Shown here piece by piece: positions 1-12,238 of a DNA stretch of 64,000 bases; positions within the stretch are counted from its first letter, which is position 1; every line of letters starts with the position of its first letter. The notes below the pieces were generated by a model that did no database searches, was not told where the DNA came from, and saw only the letters and a list, made by a program, of their open reading frames with translations. Origin of the DNA: Hexactinellida sp. DTS-2022 (Eukaryota > Porifera > Hexactinellida); assembly GCA_028753945.1 (NCBI GenBank), contig JAPNXP010000018.1, forward strand, positions 1,761,001 through 1,825,000, written 5' to 3'. The position numbers and the translations under genes were made by a program.

Positions 1-3000
1 CTGCTCTCGGAGCTGCTGCCCATCCCCCTGCCCGTGTTCACGGCGGAGGAGATGACCTCTCCTCGCATCGCAGAGTGCATGAGGCGAATGCGGGAGGACT
101 GGAGCGTCCAGATGTCCGCGTTCTCTGGCGAGTGCAAGGCCCTCATCCGGTCCACCGCCGGGACCAGCTGTCCGGAAATGCACTCCTACATTTGGAAGTG
201 TGCCTGTCAGATCGGAGACCTCTCTGCCAGTCTCGCAATCGCTATCACCAACCAGCTGAAGGAGCTGCTCTGCTCCCAGCTGGAGGAGGACTCGCTCAGG
301 AAAGAGCCCGATAAGAGGTGAGACTGTTATACGGTCTACTATGCTTGCTAATTAGTAGGGGAATAGGATTGTAGTTGAGCAAGTAACTAATGCATTATGA
401 AACTTTTTGAAACATTTGGCTGCAGACTAGTATAATTAATTAATTACGCAACCAGTCTATACACCTTATTACTTTTATAATTATCGGGATCAAGTACGCT
501 CCAATGTGATATATCATAAAGATAAGCCAACCTATAAATATTATTACGGTCTCAAGATCCTCTTGTTAGGTTATATAAATACAATAAGGACTTTTCGAAA
601 TCTTTTCCCCAATTCTCCCAAAAATCTTCTCCCCTGGGCAAACAGCCCGTCAAATTTGGTATCTACTATACACAAAGGTGTAGGTACATATAAACTGTCT
701 ATGTAGACTGAGTGGGAGATCGGTGTACCTGCTGGGGACTCTAGCTGTCGTAACCCAGCAGCCCAGTATGAAGTCTGCTTATCTGAAATGTCTCAAGGAG
801 AACTTTGAGGCTCTCAAGATCCTCTGCGATCTGATTACTCGGGAGCCTGAGATATGTCCCCACCCGGGGAAGCTGAGCATTCTTATGATCATAAGCTCCA
901 TCTGCAACCCATACATCAGCCTGATGGTCTCCTCAAATGAGAGCATTCAGCTCAGTGACTACCAGGTGGCTAATGCGCTCCCGGGGGAGAAAGAGCTCGC
1001 TTGTATCGTGTCGACTCTCCTCAGACACGTGTCTATGAGGAACCAGACTTTCTCCTGTCTGCTACTAACCCTGAGGTAAGTGCTGTCTAAGTTGTATTTA
1101 TACTCAGATTGGAAGCAAACCAATTTTTAACTTTTCTTATTTATATAAACCTTTTTATTTATTTTCGAAGCCTTAATTAATTATGTAATTAATTATTTAA
1201 TCCAGATATTCTAGAACACAATATTTATTAATAGTTTAATACAGTAAAACCTCCAATAGTGAACACCTTCAAGAAATGAACAACTCCAAAATACGAACAC
1301 TTTTTCTCGGTCTCAAATTTTCCCCATTGCTTTATACACACGTTATGATAAATCATGATAAGTGAACACCTCTCTTAAGTGAACATTTTGGCTGGTCCCC
1401 ATGTTCACTTTCTGAAGGTTTACTGTAGTATAGTATAGTAGATTGTACCTGTTGAAACAAATTGAAAAGTATATTTAACTGAATGCTTCTGAATCGAATA
1501 GTTAAAACTGAGTCCTGGAGAATACAATAAACCAGTTGATTAATTACTCTCTCTTTATGATTATTACAGAGCCGGCAGAAGCAGTTATAAAGTGGTCAGG
1601 CTATGGCTTGACCGGCTTAACTAGTGACTTAAGAATAGTCAGGCTATTGGCCTGACCGCTTCCGCCGGCCTTGTATTATCCTCAGTTAATTAGATTGATT
1701 ATATTCACCGATTGAACAAAATGTAATGTGTATTATCAAATAATTAAAACAAATCAAACTCATTACCAATATATACAAATTGCTGACATTTACAAATTGC
1801 CTAAAATATAAAAATACATGCGGTTAATTAAGAAACATTATGAAATAAAAATTGTTGGATCTTGTCCTGTTAATCAGCTGTCTGCACTACTCCGCTCATA
1901 GTGAACTCCCGAATGTTAGAGTTGCCGCTAACTGACGCCGTGCACTTGTATGTTCCCACTGCCTCCGTATCGAGAGTGGTATCGAGTAGTCCCGCCCTCG
2001 TACTTATCTCCCCCGTCTCCTCTGCTGTCAGCGTCTGAGTAAAGAGACTCGCGCCGTCCTTCTCCCATTCCAACTCAACTGGCCAGACACAAGACTGGAC
2101 TATGCCAGCTACAAAGTAGCCCTGGCCCTCTACATATCTATTTAAACTTAGATCAGGAATTGGTTCCGTCTTTATTGGTTCTTTTACTGTGATAGATACG
2201 CTGAATGTGTCGGCTGATGGTGATGAGTCACATCGATACGAACTTTCCCCCAACCCCATCAATCTATTAAAAGTGAGCACGCTCCTAAACCCTACACTTC
2301 CGAATGCAGAGTTAATTATTTGGATGTTGCTATTATTCGAGAGGGGTGTATTGTTGCCAACTTCAGACCATATGAGATTTGTAGCCACATCATCTGTACA
2401 CGTAATCTCAAGTCTGCACCCCTGATTTCCATTTGGATTGGAAGGCGTTATTACAAGGTTGCCTCCATTAATTATTTGTGTTAGCACACTCAAGTATATA
2501 ATATTTAATAGGAAAATACTCATTTCTCACCTGTTATATATTATTAAAGATAACTTATTAATTGGTTATTAACTTATTATGAAATGTCATAATATTAACA
2601 TCTATTTAAATTACTGCAAGCCTTCTCTGTGTCACTAAGAATAGAATTATTCTGCATATAAGTTTAAGATTAAACCACATTCCAATTAGATTACTTTGTT
2701 GCTAGGTTGTTTAATAGTATAACTGTAACATGATCTAAATTATACGTTAATGTAATGCTTAATTAAGAATTATATTACTGCACTGGTAGAACTGGAAACG
2801 ACAATGGCTGTTACTGTAGCTATGGTAACAAACACTCCATTATGGAATTCTAGGTTATCCTTTGTACTAAAATTAAACTGTTTTCACCCAACTATATAAT
2901 TTTGTTTAATTAATTAATTTTTTTCGGTAGATATTGCATTTCTATTTCTAAGACTTCTTCAGATTATTTGGAATACAGTTGAAACCGGATATTTTTAACA

Positions 3001-4786
3001 CATTTTCTGGTAAATAATTAATTATTGTTGTTGTTATAAAATCGGGTATTTTTAACAAATTTTCGTGTAAAGAATGTGTTAAAAATATGAGATATCTTAT
3101 ATGTAGACCGTCTAGAAATAGACCAGGTTTTATTCCCTATGCATTAGTATTACCCATAAAAAGCAGGGCAAGTGGTCTACAGAATTTATAGACGGTCTAC
3201 AAATTTTTGGCTTATTTGTATGGGCTTTTATAGACCGTCTATTTCTAGACGGTCTACATATAAGGATGCTCTAAAAATATCCGGTTTCAACTGTAGGAAT
3301 TTGTAATTAAATATTTTCTACACAACTCAAACTGTTTAAGTGAGATGTGGCTGAGAAATGAATGTGGAAATAAATCGATAATTATTAGAAATGTTACTAC
3401 TTTGTGCTCATCTAGAACACTCGCAAACTTGAGCCATCATGACCAGGGCATGGTGCACTTCTACAAGTACATTGTCGAGGAGAAAACCTTCAAATTCTCC
3501 TCCGTCTTTGAGAATATTCTAGAAGGGCTCAAGCTGCTCGATAAGAATATGCTTAGTGTAGAGGACGCCCTCGCCTGTGTATCTCTGTTGATTGAGTTTA
3601 TCGGCGTTCTGACTATTCCTAACTTCTTCCAACAAGAGGACAAACAACAGGAATCCTCTCAGACCTCGACCTCTACCCCCACCCTCAAAAAGATATTCCT
3701 GCCCACCCACTTCGTCTGCTCCGAGCTCACGCAGCACAAGGACTACCTGCAGCTGGTGCTGGACTTGCTTATTAAGGAGAGCAGTCTGGAGCAGAGCGGG
3801 GTGGAGGAGTTCAGGAATCACATCTTCCGACTCAAGAGCGGACTCGAGGCAACTGACTCTACAGTTATGCAGAACGAACCTCTGCCTGAGGTCAGTGTGG
3901 AGAGTCTGGAGGAGCAGTTTGAAAAGTTAGTTAGCTGCCCTATTACAATACTAGTATACTATGTTACCTATTCAATTGTAACTGCTTCACTAGGCGCGTT
4001 GTGTTCACGGTGGGACACCAGTTCTACTTCCCAGAGTACTGGCTGCCGCACTGCCCTTTTGACCAGACTCTCGTCCGGGTAGACCCCGTATTTCTCGACT
4101 TAGAGAAGATAGCGTACGAGACGTGCTCGGGCTACAACCTGAGAGACGAACTCGCCAAGCTTTATCAGAGCTCCCCCTCCTCATTGATGGATCCCAACCT
4201 CGCCAGGCACATGCGGATGCAGTCCTACTTTATGTCCAATCCAGGGGACACTCAGAAGAAGTACAGCTCGCTAGCCAGCTCCTCTCTCCTCTCCTCATCC
4301 ATCATTCACAAATTCCAAAGACGCAAACAGAACACCAGCAGGCCCCCCTCTCTGCACGTGGACGACTTTGTAGCTCGAGAACAAGCCAGCTTTCCCAAGC
4401 AGCCCTCCCTCATTCCTAGATCTCCGATGGCTCCCTTCCTCATCTCTCCCATCCCCGGCAGCCTCTTGTCCTCGCACTTCCCGGGCCGGGTGGCTCCTGG
4501 GATTCCCATTTCCACCCCCGTGCTAGCCGCAAACCCACTCATACGCTCCACCTGGCCCGCCCACCTGCCGCCCTACCCGCACTCCCTCGCCTCCCCGGCC
4601 CTGCGGCCCCAGACCGCCCGCATCTACCCACACCATCTGGACCAGCTGCACGACTCGGGACCTCTCAATCGGTCCCGCTTCGTCAGGGGGGACGCCATTC
4701 AGAGTCGGTCCCCCAGCAACTTCAGCGCTCCTCGCTCTCGTCCGAGGAGAGACGCCACCAAGTCCTGTGCTAAGCTCCTCACCTGA
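1..4786 (+). CDS. VIRMA: VIRMA (virilizer homolog), 3' exons, 5' end outside window
   Basis: Scaffold subunit of the m6A RNA methyltransferase-associated complex (with WTAP, ZC3H13 and HAKAI in other animals), acting in the nucleus. Four exons are visible: 1-317, 707-1075, 3416-3925 and 3994-4786. All junctions are GT-AG and in phase; for example the codons spanning 1075/3416 and 3925/3994 read R and K. The first three exons encode Leu-rich alpha-helical repeat segments (a TLANLSHHDQGM stretch starts exon three). Exon four carries the motif QNTSRPPSLHVDDFVA at about 4326-4375, which I recognise from the conserved tail of animal VIRMA, followed by a disordered Pro/Ser/Arg-rich end and stop at 4784-4786. 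The 2.3-kb intron 1076-3415 hosts an antisense gene and several MITEs. The gene begins upstream of the window, so the N-terminal virilizer domain is not seen. Confidence 0.92.
1242..1425. repeat. TA-flanked CAGT-type MITE in VIRMA intron
   Basis: Terminal inverted repeats CAGTAAAACCTCC / (reverse) CAGTAAACCTTC lie directly beside TA on both sides (1240-1241 and 1426-1427). This matches the TA target duplication of Tc1/mariner/pogo elements. No coding capacity. Inside are further GAACAC repeats. Confidence 0.75.
1568..1673. repeat. Small inverted-repeat element, CAGAGCCGGC ends
   Basis: About 106 bp with ends CAGAGCCGGCAGAAGC and, reversed, CAAGGCCGGCGGAAGC. The interior holds paired GTCAGGCTAT words. 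The ends resemble the hAT-type MITE at 63210-63377. A target duplication is not clear. Confidence 0.55.
1870..2523 (-). CDS. Nested intronless gene: secreted protein with two Ig-like domains
   Basis: A 217-residue uninterrupted frame on the strand opposite VIRMA, wholly inside its intron 1076-3415. Residues 1-20 form a hydrophobic signal-peptide-like segment (IFLLNIIYLSVL). Two Ig-like folds follow. Domain 1 has Cys at about 37 and 42, a Trp at about 52 and a YRC at about 96. Domain 2 has Cys at about 144, the sequence LEWEKDG, and a late AVGTYKC that matches the D/A-x-G-x-Y-x-C signature. There is no transmembrane helix or GPI signal, so it is predicted to be secreted. The ATG start is at 2521-2523 and the stop at 1870-1872. 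Function is unknown. It could be an immune or adhesion molecule, or a retrocopy, since it lacks introns where Ig genes usually have them. Confidence 0.65.
   Translation of the reverse strand: MSIFLLNIIYLSVLTQIINGGNLVITPSNPNGNQGCRLEITCTDDVATNLIWSEVGNNTPLSNNSNIQIINSAFGSVGFRSVLTFNRLMGLGESSYRCDSSPSADTFSVSITVKEPIKTEPIPDLSLNRYVEGQGYFVAGIVQSCVWPVELEWEKDGASLFTQTLTAEETGEISTRAGLLDTTLDTEAVGTYKCTASVSGNSNIREFTMSGVVQTAD
2976..3293. repeat. TA-flanked composite MITE in VIRMA intron
   Basis: Outer inverted ends CAGTTGAAACCGGATATTTT next to TA on both sides (974-975 and 3294-3295, last three digits on the left side referring to 2974-2975). Inside lies a second inverted repeat, 3094-3265, with arms reading CTTATATGTAGACCGTCTAG. 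The same inner unit recurs at 10294-10470. It is either one element nested in another or one element with long compound ends. Confidence 0.7.
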
Positions 4787-4955
4787 TTCCGCTGTCACCT
4801 CGCGTCTGGCTCTCCCAGCTAGGGACCCTGGAGGTGTGTATGTAGCACCTTAGCTCGTTATTAAACTATACTACACCATTGCACTTTTGATAGGGTATTT
4901 AATATTAATAGTACTTTAATTGATAACTTAATTAGATTATATCTTATACTCTGAG

Positions 4956-7900
4956 ATGGAAGCGTTTTCAAAATCATTGAATCTCCCCGATAATCCGAAG
5001 CAATTGACTCTCCTCGATGCCATATCTCTTGATTGTATTGTGAATACTTCTCGGCTCGCCTCTAAGTCCGATCTCCCTCTCTACATGCTGAGGAGGATTA
5101 TGTCGCTAGATACTTCGAGCAGGAAGCTGCCTAGTATTGGAACGCAGGACAAATCTCAGAATGAACCTTCTAATTCTTCTAATTCTCTGTCCTTTTTCTT
5201 GGACGAAGAAGAAGAAGAAGATTTAGTTCACCCAATGGATGTATTTCTCTATCTTTTCTCGACTTCCACTCCTATTTTCAGGCAAACTCTTGTCAATCAG
5301 GTTGCCAAATGCCAGCTGTCTCTCCCTCTTATTACCTATGACAGTAAGAAGACACAAGCTACTTTCAACCATTTTGCATTCCAAACTCTCATTTTGAATC
5401 GCTATGTTGATGGAGAAAGTACCAAGTCCTTTTCTGCCTTAGAAGAGCCCCTCCCTATAGTATCCTTCATTAGAATTGGGGAGTGCGAGAGCAGTCAGAA
5501 ATCAGAGATTATGAATAGGATTCTTAGCGTTAGACACGAGTATTTCTTTCACTGTAATTGTGCAGATAGCACCAAACGGAGGTTCCTATTTGATGGAACC
5601 GTTGAAATCGCTTGGTACCTACACAAGTATAGAGAGAATATCAATATAGATAAGCACTTTATAATGCTGAACCTGAGAGGAGACGCTGGTTTGTATCCTA
5701 AGCAATGTAGTTTTATTGGAGAGATATCAACACTAGTTTATGTATTCGTTCCTTATTCGAAACTTACGCCAGATCTGTCCAAACAGTTAATGCATTTCAA
5801 TGAAACTTTCAAATCTAAGGTTTGTTTCTTGTTTATAAAACTGGAACTGAAAATATTCCTAATCCCAAAATTATTCCTAACTTGCTGAATGATCCCGATT
5901 GTACAATACCTCTTCGGAAGAAAAATATTAGTCAGGATTCTAAATTGGTATCTGATTCTATTTCGCATTGTTTGCATGCTAACAATACACTTCCAATCTC
6001 GTTATTGAAGTGTATCGATATAGCAACTAAAACTGGATTTTTGTGTGATTTTCAGGTAGATAAGATGGGAGAGAAACAGACAGTTATTGATTCTATTTGC
6101 GAAAAAATTCCTCTTAATTTACCAAACAATGAAATCGCAAGTATTCCTTTAGCTGAAGTGAAAGATGAGTTATTGCCTGTTCAGGTATATTTCAGGAGTT
6201 GGGCTGAATCCAACAGAGAGTTACAACTCATGAGAAGTGATGGCAGACGTGACTTAGAAGAATATCTGAACAATGCCAAGAAGAAGAAATCTGAGGCTAG
6301 ATTCCTCCAGATGCAGTCTCTAACCAAACCTTCCACTATGTTATGTGGGATTATGAATCAATGCCAATATTACTCTGCCAATAAAGATGCACATGAAATG
6401 AATATATTTTGGGATTTGCTCAAAAGCAAACTGAATAATATCTCTAGGATATTCCTTCCTATATTATACAACCAATATAAGGACTGGATGGTTAAATCTT
6501 ATTCTGTGTATTTAGATACAGAAGACTTGGCTGAAAGGAATGCAAAGCAAGAAGAAGCGAAAACGAATTTGCTTAAAACTGCTGAATCCATAACTCGGTC
6601 TTCACTGGGAATTGAACACATATTCCGTGAATTAGGACAGGTTTACGAAGCTTTCTTAAATTGTAATGATTCAAAATTGAAATCTTCTATTAAAAATAAG
6701 TTGAAATTCAATCCAACTCTCCTGGCAGGCACTGCTGCCCACTTTATTCTTCAGGGAGAATCTTTTGAGATTGTAAATGGAGATGACAATCACGTTCCCA
6801 TTACCTGGGTATCTGACGTTCTAACCCGACTCTCCGAGATTGTAGGAACTAATAATAAAATATTTGTGGTATCTGTTCTTGGAATCCAAAGTAGCGGAAA
6901 GTCCACGCTTCTGAATACAATGTTTGGGATTGATTTTCCAGTTTCCTCTGGTCGTTGCACTCGTGGTGTGTTCATGCAGATGATTCCGATAACGGATAAG
7001 CTCAGACCCCAGCTGGGCTACGACTACTTGCTGCTGCTGGACACCTAGGGACTCAGGGCGCCCGAGCTCTCTGGGGGTCTCTCCTATAAGAGAGATAACG
7101 AGATGGCTACTTTCACTGTTGGATTGGGTGACTTGGCTCTGATTAATATAAAGGGAGAGAGTCATTCGGAGGTTCAGGATATCCTACAAATTACAATCAT
7201 TGCTTTCATGAGGATGAAACTAACCTTTTCGAAGCCCAAATGTATTTTCGTACATCAGAATGTTGGAGATATCCAAGCCAAAACAAACTTAATGATAGCA
7301 AGAAGAAACCTTATAGATACATTGAATGAAATGACTTTGTGTGCTGCCCGGCAAGAGAATAAAGAACTACAATTTAACCAATTCTGTGACGTCATAGAGT
7401 TTAATCCTGAAAAGGACGTGTTCTACTTTCCAGGCCTTTTTGAAGGAGAACCTCCAATGACCTCAATTGCACCTGGGTATAATGAAAAAGCACAGGAATT
7501 GCGTTCGAGAATTATTACGAGCATCTCGTCTGAAAATAGGAATTTTCTGACTCTTATGGAATGGAGGAAGAAACTATTGGCCCTTTGGAGTTCAGTTCTG
7601 AAAGAAAATTTCGTGTTCAGTTACAGGAATATTCTTGAAGTGAATGCTCGTGTTCAATTAGATAATGCTTTATGTAATTGGCATTCAAACCTCACTCAAG
7701 AAATGGCTATTGTACAATCTGAGTATATCAATAGAATATACAATTGTGAAATTGAACATCTTCAAGACGAGCTGAAACAAATCCGAGAAGATCTTTATCA
7801 CGCAGTTGACATTACATCCTCGCAGATAAATAATATTATGGATTATTTTTTCATCCAGCATGATAAAAAAGAAATATTTGAGCAGTGGAAGTATCGCACG

Positions 7901-9834
7901 GAGCAATATTTCGAAATAGGCAAAGCTAATGCTATAAAACATATCACATATGAATGTGAAACAATCTGTAAAGTTGAAAAAGAGAGAATAGATATTGATA
8001 AAAGTTTTTATATTTGTCGGAAAGAAATAGTTACTAAAGTACGAGAATTATTTGATACGACCATAGACCAGGTATCTTTTGACATTCCTGAATCTATTGA
8101 GCTTCTATTTAATAACTTTTGGAAAGAATGGAAATCTAATATTCAAGTTACACTAGTGAAAAGTATTGATATAACACATGACCTCAGAAATGTCTTATTG
8201 GAATCTCTTTTATTAAAACAACTCGATGTGTACTCCCAAAGACATAATCTTTTTATCGAAAATGAGAAATTCAAGCAATATGGGAAGAGTGAATTTGATG
8301 AAATTTCAAGTATCTTTCCTTAGCTCTTCCTGAATATCATTATTATTCAGTTCTTAATTATCAAGAAGGAACATTCTCTTTTCTGAAATTATTTCATCGT
8401 AACCAAAAAAAGAATGAATCCAAAGCAAATTATCAAAAGTTTTGTTCCTTAATAAGCGATCATACCAAATCAATTGATGATATTATTGGTAGATTACCTC
8501 AAAATTCAAATTACTCAACAGATTATTTCTCTTTAATAATTGAAAGCTGTATCACCTTGATTAATCAACATAATAAATCTGAGAAGATTAACAACGCTCG
8601 CCAATCACTCATACTCACTAACCATTTTATATTTGATTTTGTTTTTTATCAATGCTGTAGAGCTATTGAACATTTTGAAAGTTTGCAAGAAGACTACCTT
8701 GCTCAGAGCAATTTGGAGTTAAAACTTGAAGAGTTGGAATCTATTCTTAGAGAAAACTTTTCCAAACTCTGTACTGGTATACAATCAGAAAAATTGTGCG
8801 CTGATCAATTGGTTATGATTACTTTTAATGGAATGAAAGAATTTCTCAAAGATAAAATCTTGCAATTATTACACAAATTATTCGTTAGTGACCCAGAGCA
8901 TGCGCATGGAACAACATATTCCAGTAGAGCTTCTCTACAGCTCTCTATCCTGAAGGACTTGGCAAGGAAGAAAGATTTTATAGCATTTATATCCTATATA
9001 GACTCTCCATTTACTTACATTAATAACTTTATTCAAAGAAATATTCTAGAATTTTCTCAAAAAGAACTTGTGTTGCATAATCTACTAACTAATATTACCC
9101 AATTAATTAGCGAATTGAGAAACCTATGTATTACTGCACTCTCTAAGGGATCATGTACTGATTGGAAACAACACTTTCATATTACTATTCTCAAGTTTGT
9201 GAGAGGAATTAAACTGAGTGACCTTGACATATTTGATGTATATAATGTTGTTAATTATAAACAATTTTCCGAATTATTTGAACAGTCGTTAAGAGAATCT
9301 ATTGAAAAGTTTGACTGGACAACTTGGGTGCGAGATGTATTGGTATCCAATCCATGCAAAGAGCTGGAAGAAAGGATAACAAACACCTTAGTAGAATGCA
9401 AAGCCTTGTGTCCATTCTGCCGTGAACCCTGTCAGCTGTCAGCTGGAGAGCATGAGCATTACTGTGGAACATTTCATAGGCCTCAAGGCATTAGCGGGTG
9501 GCGCTACATAACTTCTTCTCAAATTGCAATTGAAGAGTGTACTACAGATATTCGATGTAAAAGTGAATTTATATATAAAGATGTATCGTATAATTATGAA
9601 AACTACCGAAGTGTAAACGAGTATTTCAATTCTTGGAAAATTCTGGGAGAAGATTCAATTGATTCTAAATACTGGCAATGGGTATTATGCACATTTCATG
9701 ATGACTTTATTGAACACTATGGTGTTTTAGGGAATGATACGATTAATAATGATTGGTCTGATCTCACTGAAAACGAAGTCATTGATGATATTGAGAAACA
9801 TTATCAAAATTATATCTTTAAAACCATCAATTAA
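4956..9834 (+). pseudogene. Very large inducible GTPase (GVIN/VLIG-URGCP family), broken by three lesions
   Basis: A single-exon gene of about 1,620 codons, as is usual for the interferon-inducible very large GTPases, which are cytosolic innate-defence GTPases in vertebrates and expanded in many invertebrates. The P-loop GIQSSGKSTLLN is at 6881-6916. The G3 motif reads D-T-stop-G: TAG at 7046-7048 replaces the Glu expected in DTEG, and the frame resumes at once (GLRAPELSG). The C-terminus carries the family's CPFCREPC zinc-like motif (9409-9432) and HRPQG. One-base frameshifts lie near 5820 and near 8322; across each, the protein sequence continues plausibly in the next frame. Lesions are not in long homopolymers, so they look genuine. 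Otherwise the frame is open, suggesting recent inactivation or a segregating null allele. The ATG at 4956 is 170 bp after the VIRMA stop. Confidence 0.88.
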
Positions 9835-10293
9835 TTACTTAACTTATTTTTAGAAGATTAATCCGTTGAAGGTGGATCGAATTTTTCTTAGTTCTATTTA
9901 TTATTATTTTTTATATACTAATTATTAGAAAATTGGTCCAGCCTATGTAAATGTTTAATTTAATTGTTTATCAACAACTAGTCATATAGACATGTATATT
10001 TCAATTAGTAATAATATCTAAATTACTTTCCTCAAATTCTACTTAACAGGATCAGAATCTAAGTAATGTTATTATGCCAGCAACTTCTAATTTGCTACGG
10101 TTACATTTGATATCAAGCTAATAATTATCAGCCTCTTATACCGCCCCAAACTAATTACTTTTAAATCATACTAGCCCGTGAAATATACCCAAGGCTCCTG
10201 TGGGAAGATAATTTCCATTCCCACATAACTCACATCGAACCCCCACTAAGTTACTAGAACCTCCTGATTAATGAGAATAGAAGTATAACAATG
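9835..10293. other. Intergenic AT-rich DNA, nothing recognised
   Basis: No open frame or repeat that I can relate to another part of the window. It holds the presumed 3' untranslated region of the GTPase pseudogene. Confidence 0.6.
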
Positions 10294-10470
10294 AGCATCC
10301 TTATATGTATACGGTCTATTTCTAGACGGTCTATAAAAGCCCATACAAATAAGCCAAAAATTTGTAGACCGTCTATAAATTCTGTAGACCACTTGCCCTG
10401 CTTTTTATGGGCAATACTAATGTATATGTAAGAAAACCTGGTCTAGAAAAAGACGGTCTACATATAAGAT
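10294..10470. repeat. Second copy of the AGACCGTCTA inverted-repeat MITE
   Basis: Shares about 165 bp, in the opposite orientation, with the inner element at 3094-3265, including the shared interior around CCACTTGCCCTGCTTTTTAT. Ends read CTTATATGTAnACGGTCTA in inverted orientation. It lacks the outer CAGTTGAAACCGG ends seen at 2976. Confidence 0.75.
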
Positions 10471-10671
10471 GTCGGTATAACAATTAATATGAGTGCAGAG
10501 TTCTGTATTACTTCACTGAGTTATTGATATTAGTTTGTAATGTTCCATTCCATTCAAGGTATCTCCACAGAATCCTATGTGAATTCCCTCAGGAAAAACT
10601 ATCCATTTTCCCACCACAGTCCATAGCAACCCTGAATATACCGAAAGAACACCCGACTCTCAGAAAAATAT

Positions 10672-10850
10672 AAAATTACAGCTGTGCCGACAGCATTTTC
10701 TTTTGGTGGTTTATCGATAAGGCATCCATAAAAAAATTATGTCTGCCCAGATGTAATTTTAGATATTTTCGTTATGCATAATCACTATAAAGGTATTAAA
10801 AAGGTGATTCGGATGGTACCGACCATCTGTTGTGTTGTAAGTTTCCTTCC
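10672..10850 (+). repeat. Diverged solitary relic of the 51.8-kb satellite unit
   Basis: Reads AATTACAGCTGTGCCGACAG, then TTTGGTGGTTTAT, then CATAATCACTATAAAGGTATT in the same order and spacing as the hairpin head of each 1.2-kb unit at 51815-56632. The hairpin arms are still partly complementary. Similarity fades after about 10850. It shows the unit is not confined to the tandem array. Confidence 0.6.
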
Positions 10851-11599
10851 AAGTTCCAACCCACATTATTTCAGAGTGATAAATGTTTGAGTATCAAAAC
10901 AATAAGGTGTGTCAGCTGTACATCCTGAACCATGGCCTACTTAATATACGGCTATATATGTCGCCGAGAAGGCCATAAAACAAAGAGGCCAGTTTCTAAT
11001 TTTCAAAATGGAGAATTGATCTTTATTCGAATAATTAGCAATGATAGAGCTGAAAAGTGTATTATAACTATATAGGAATATGGTATCCAGGTACACATAG
11101 CACCCTCCAGAATTGTGATATGTCATCATCTGATGACGTTATGGTTATTTTGGTTGCGAATTATCTTGTTTTTCTAGCATACTTTTAACATAGTTAAACG
11201 CGTTATAAATGTTCAAAATTGGAACATGGTTATACCCAAAAGTAGTAGAATAAAATATATCGAAATTATAAATGGAATGTTGACACATTCCTCGGTTGCC
11301 ATGGAAAATGTATATTTCCTAAAATGTGCCATAACTCAAAATTATGAATGTTATGTAAACTAGGCTGGTACTGATCTATCCGGAATAGGTAACTTCCTAT
11401 TCATCGATAATACATTTTATATGCCTAACTTCAATAATATTTGAGATAATGAGATAATTAACACTTAATTCATTATTAGGTAATGACTCACTATCTCAAA
11501 AATTATTGATCATCAACTCAGAAACAATGGCTCTAAAACTACCACCGTCAACTCAACTAACCCAAAAATCAATGTGTCGAGCACTTCGACTCAATCCCA
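10851..11599. other. AT-rich stretch with a weak dispersed repeat
   Basis: No supported gene. Around 11275-11305 the words TGTTGACACATTCCTCGGTTGCC resemble 48301-48325 (TGTTACCAAATTCCTCTGTTGCC), suggesting an old dispersed repeat shared with the 48.1-48.4 kb region. Confidence 0.4.
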
Positions 11600-11842
11600 A
11601 GTTGTAGTAACGGAGACTACGACGATGGGCAACTGTAGACTAGTAGCGTACATAACCTACTAGTGGGGTTTCGTTCCATTACAGGAACTCATCAGGAGGG
11701 TGACCCTCGACCCCATGACTCCACTCACGCCTGTGGGTGGTCACGCTTCCTTATTGCCACGGTGTCTCCTTCACGACATTCGTGCCTCCTGCCGGGTGTG
11801 TCTCCATAACAACACTATCCCGGCCCCGATACTACAGTAGTG
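11600..11842 (+). other. GC-rich segment next to the retroelement piece
   Basis: Clearly richer in GC than its surroundings and without stop-free coding similarity that I recognise. It abuts the reverse-transcriptase remnant, so it may be part of the same element (terminal or non-coding section), but no terminal repeat can be shown. Confidence 0.3.
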
Positions 11843-12238
11843 TACTGCGAGACAATTAGCAGCCTTAATCGGCATACTGAGCTTCTCGAAGACGGCTATC
11901 AGTCCAGCCCCACTATTTACCGCTCACTACAATTTGCACTGATACTAGCCCTTCGCGCCTCAGGAAGGAAATACAACAAGATGATGGTCTCCCTTGGAGA
12001 ACCAGCCCTTCTAGACCTCCAATGGTGGATATCAGACTCCCAGGATTGGAACGGGACTCCTATTCTGAGGAAACACATAGATTGTACTATGCAAACAGAT
12101 GCCTCCCTCACGGGCTGGGGAGTAGTACACAAGGACCAGAAAGCATCGGGACTCTGGTCCCAGGAGGAGAGGTTGATTCACATCAACGTACTAGAACTGA
12201 AGGCAATATTCTTTGGAATCACCCTTACTTGTCAAGCC
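11843..12238 (+). pseudogene. DIRS/Ngaro-type retroelement: end of reverse transcriptase plus RNase H, fragment
   Basis: Starts with the RT-thumb-like ARQLAALIGILSFSK (11847-11892). It continues, after a one-base frame change near 11900, with LQFALILALRASGRKY, a tryptophan pair LQWWISDSQDWNG and the RNase H core QTDASLTGWG followed by HINVLELKA. This order (RQLA, WW-WNG, TDAS-GWG, HIN-LEL) is the signature of DIRS-group elements. The frame is cut at about 12238, where sequence from the opposite strand of the same kind of element begins. It is truncated on both sides and non-functional. Confidence 0.8.

Noticed and set aside
4956-9834. Reading the TAG at 7046 as a recoded amino acid and the gene as intact
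   Set aside because: Two frameshifts elsewhere in the same gene and TAG stops at the expected ends of COA5, KTI12, QTRT1 and BCAT make decay the simpler explanation.
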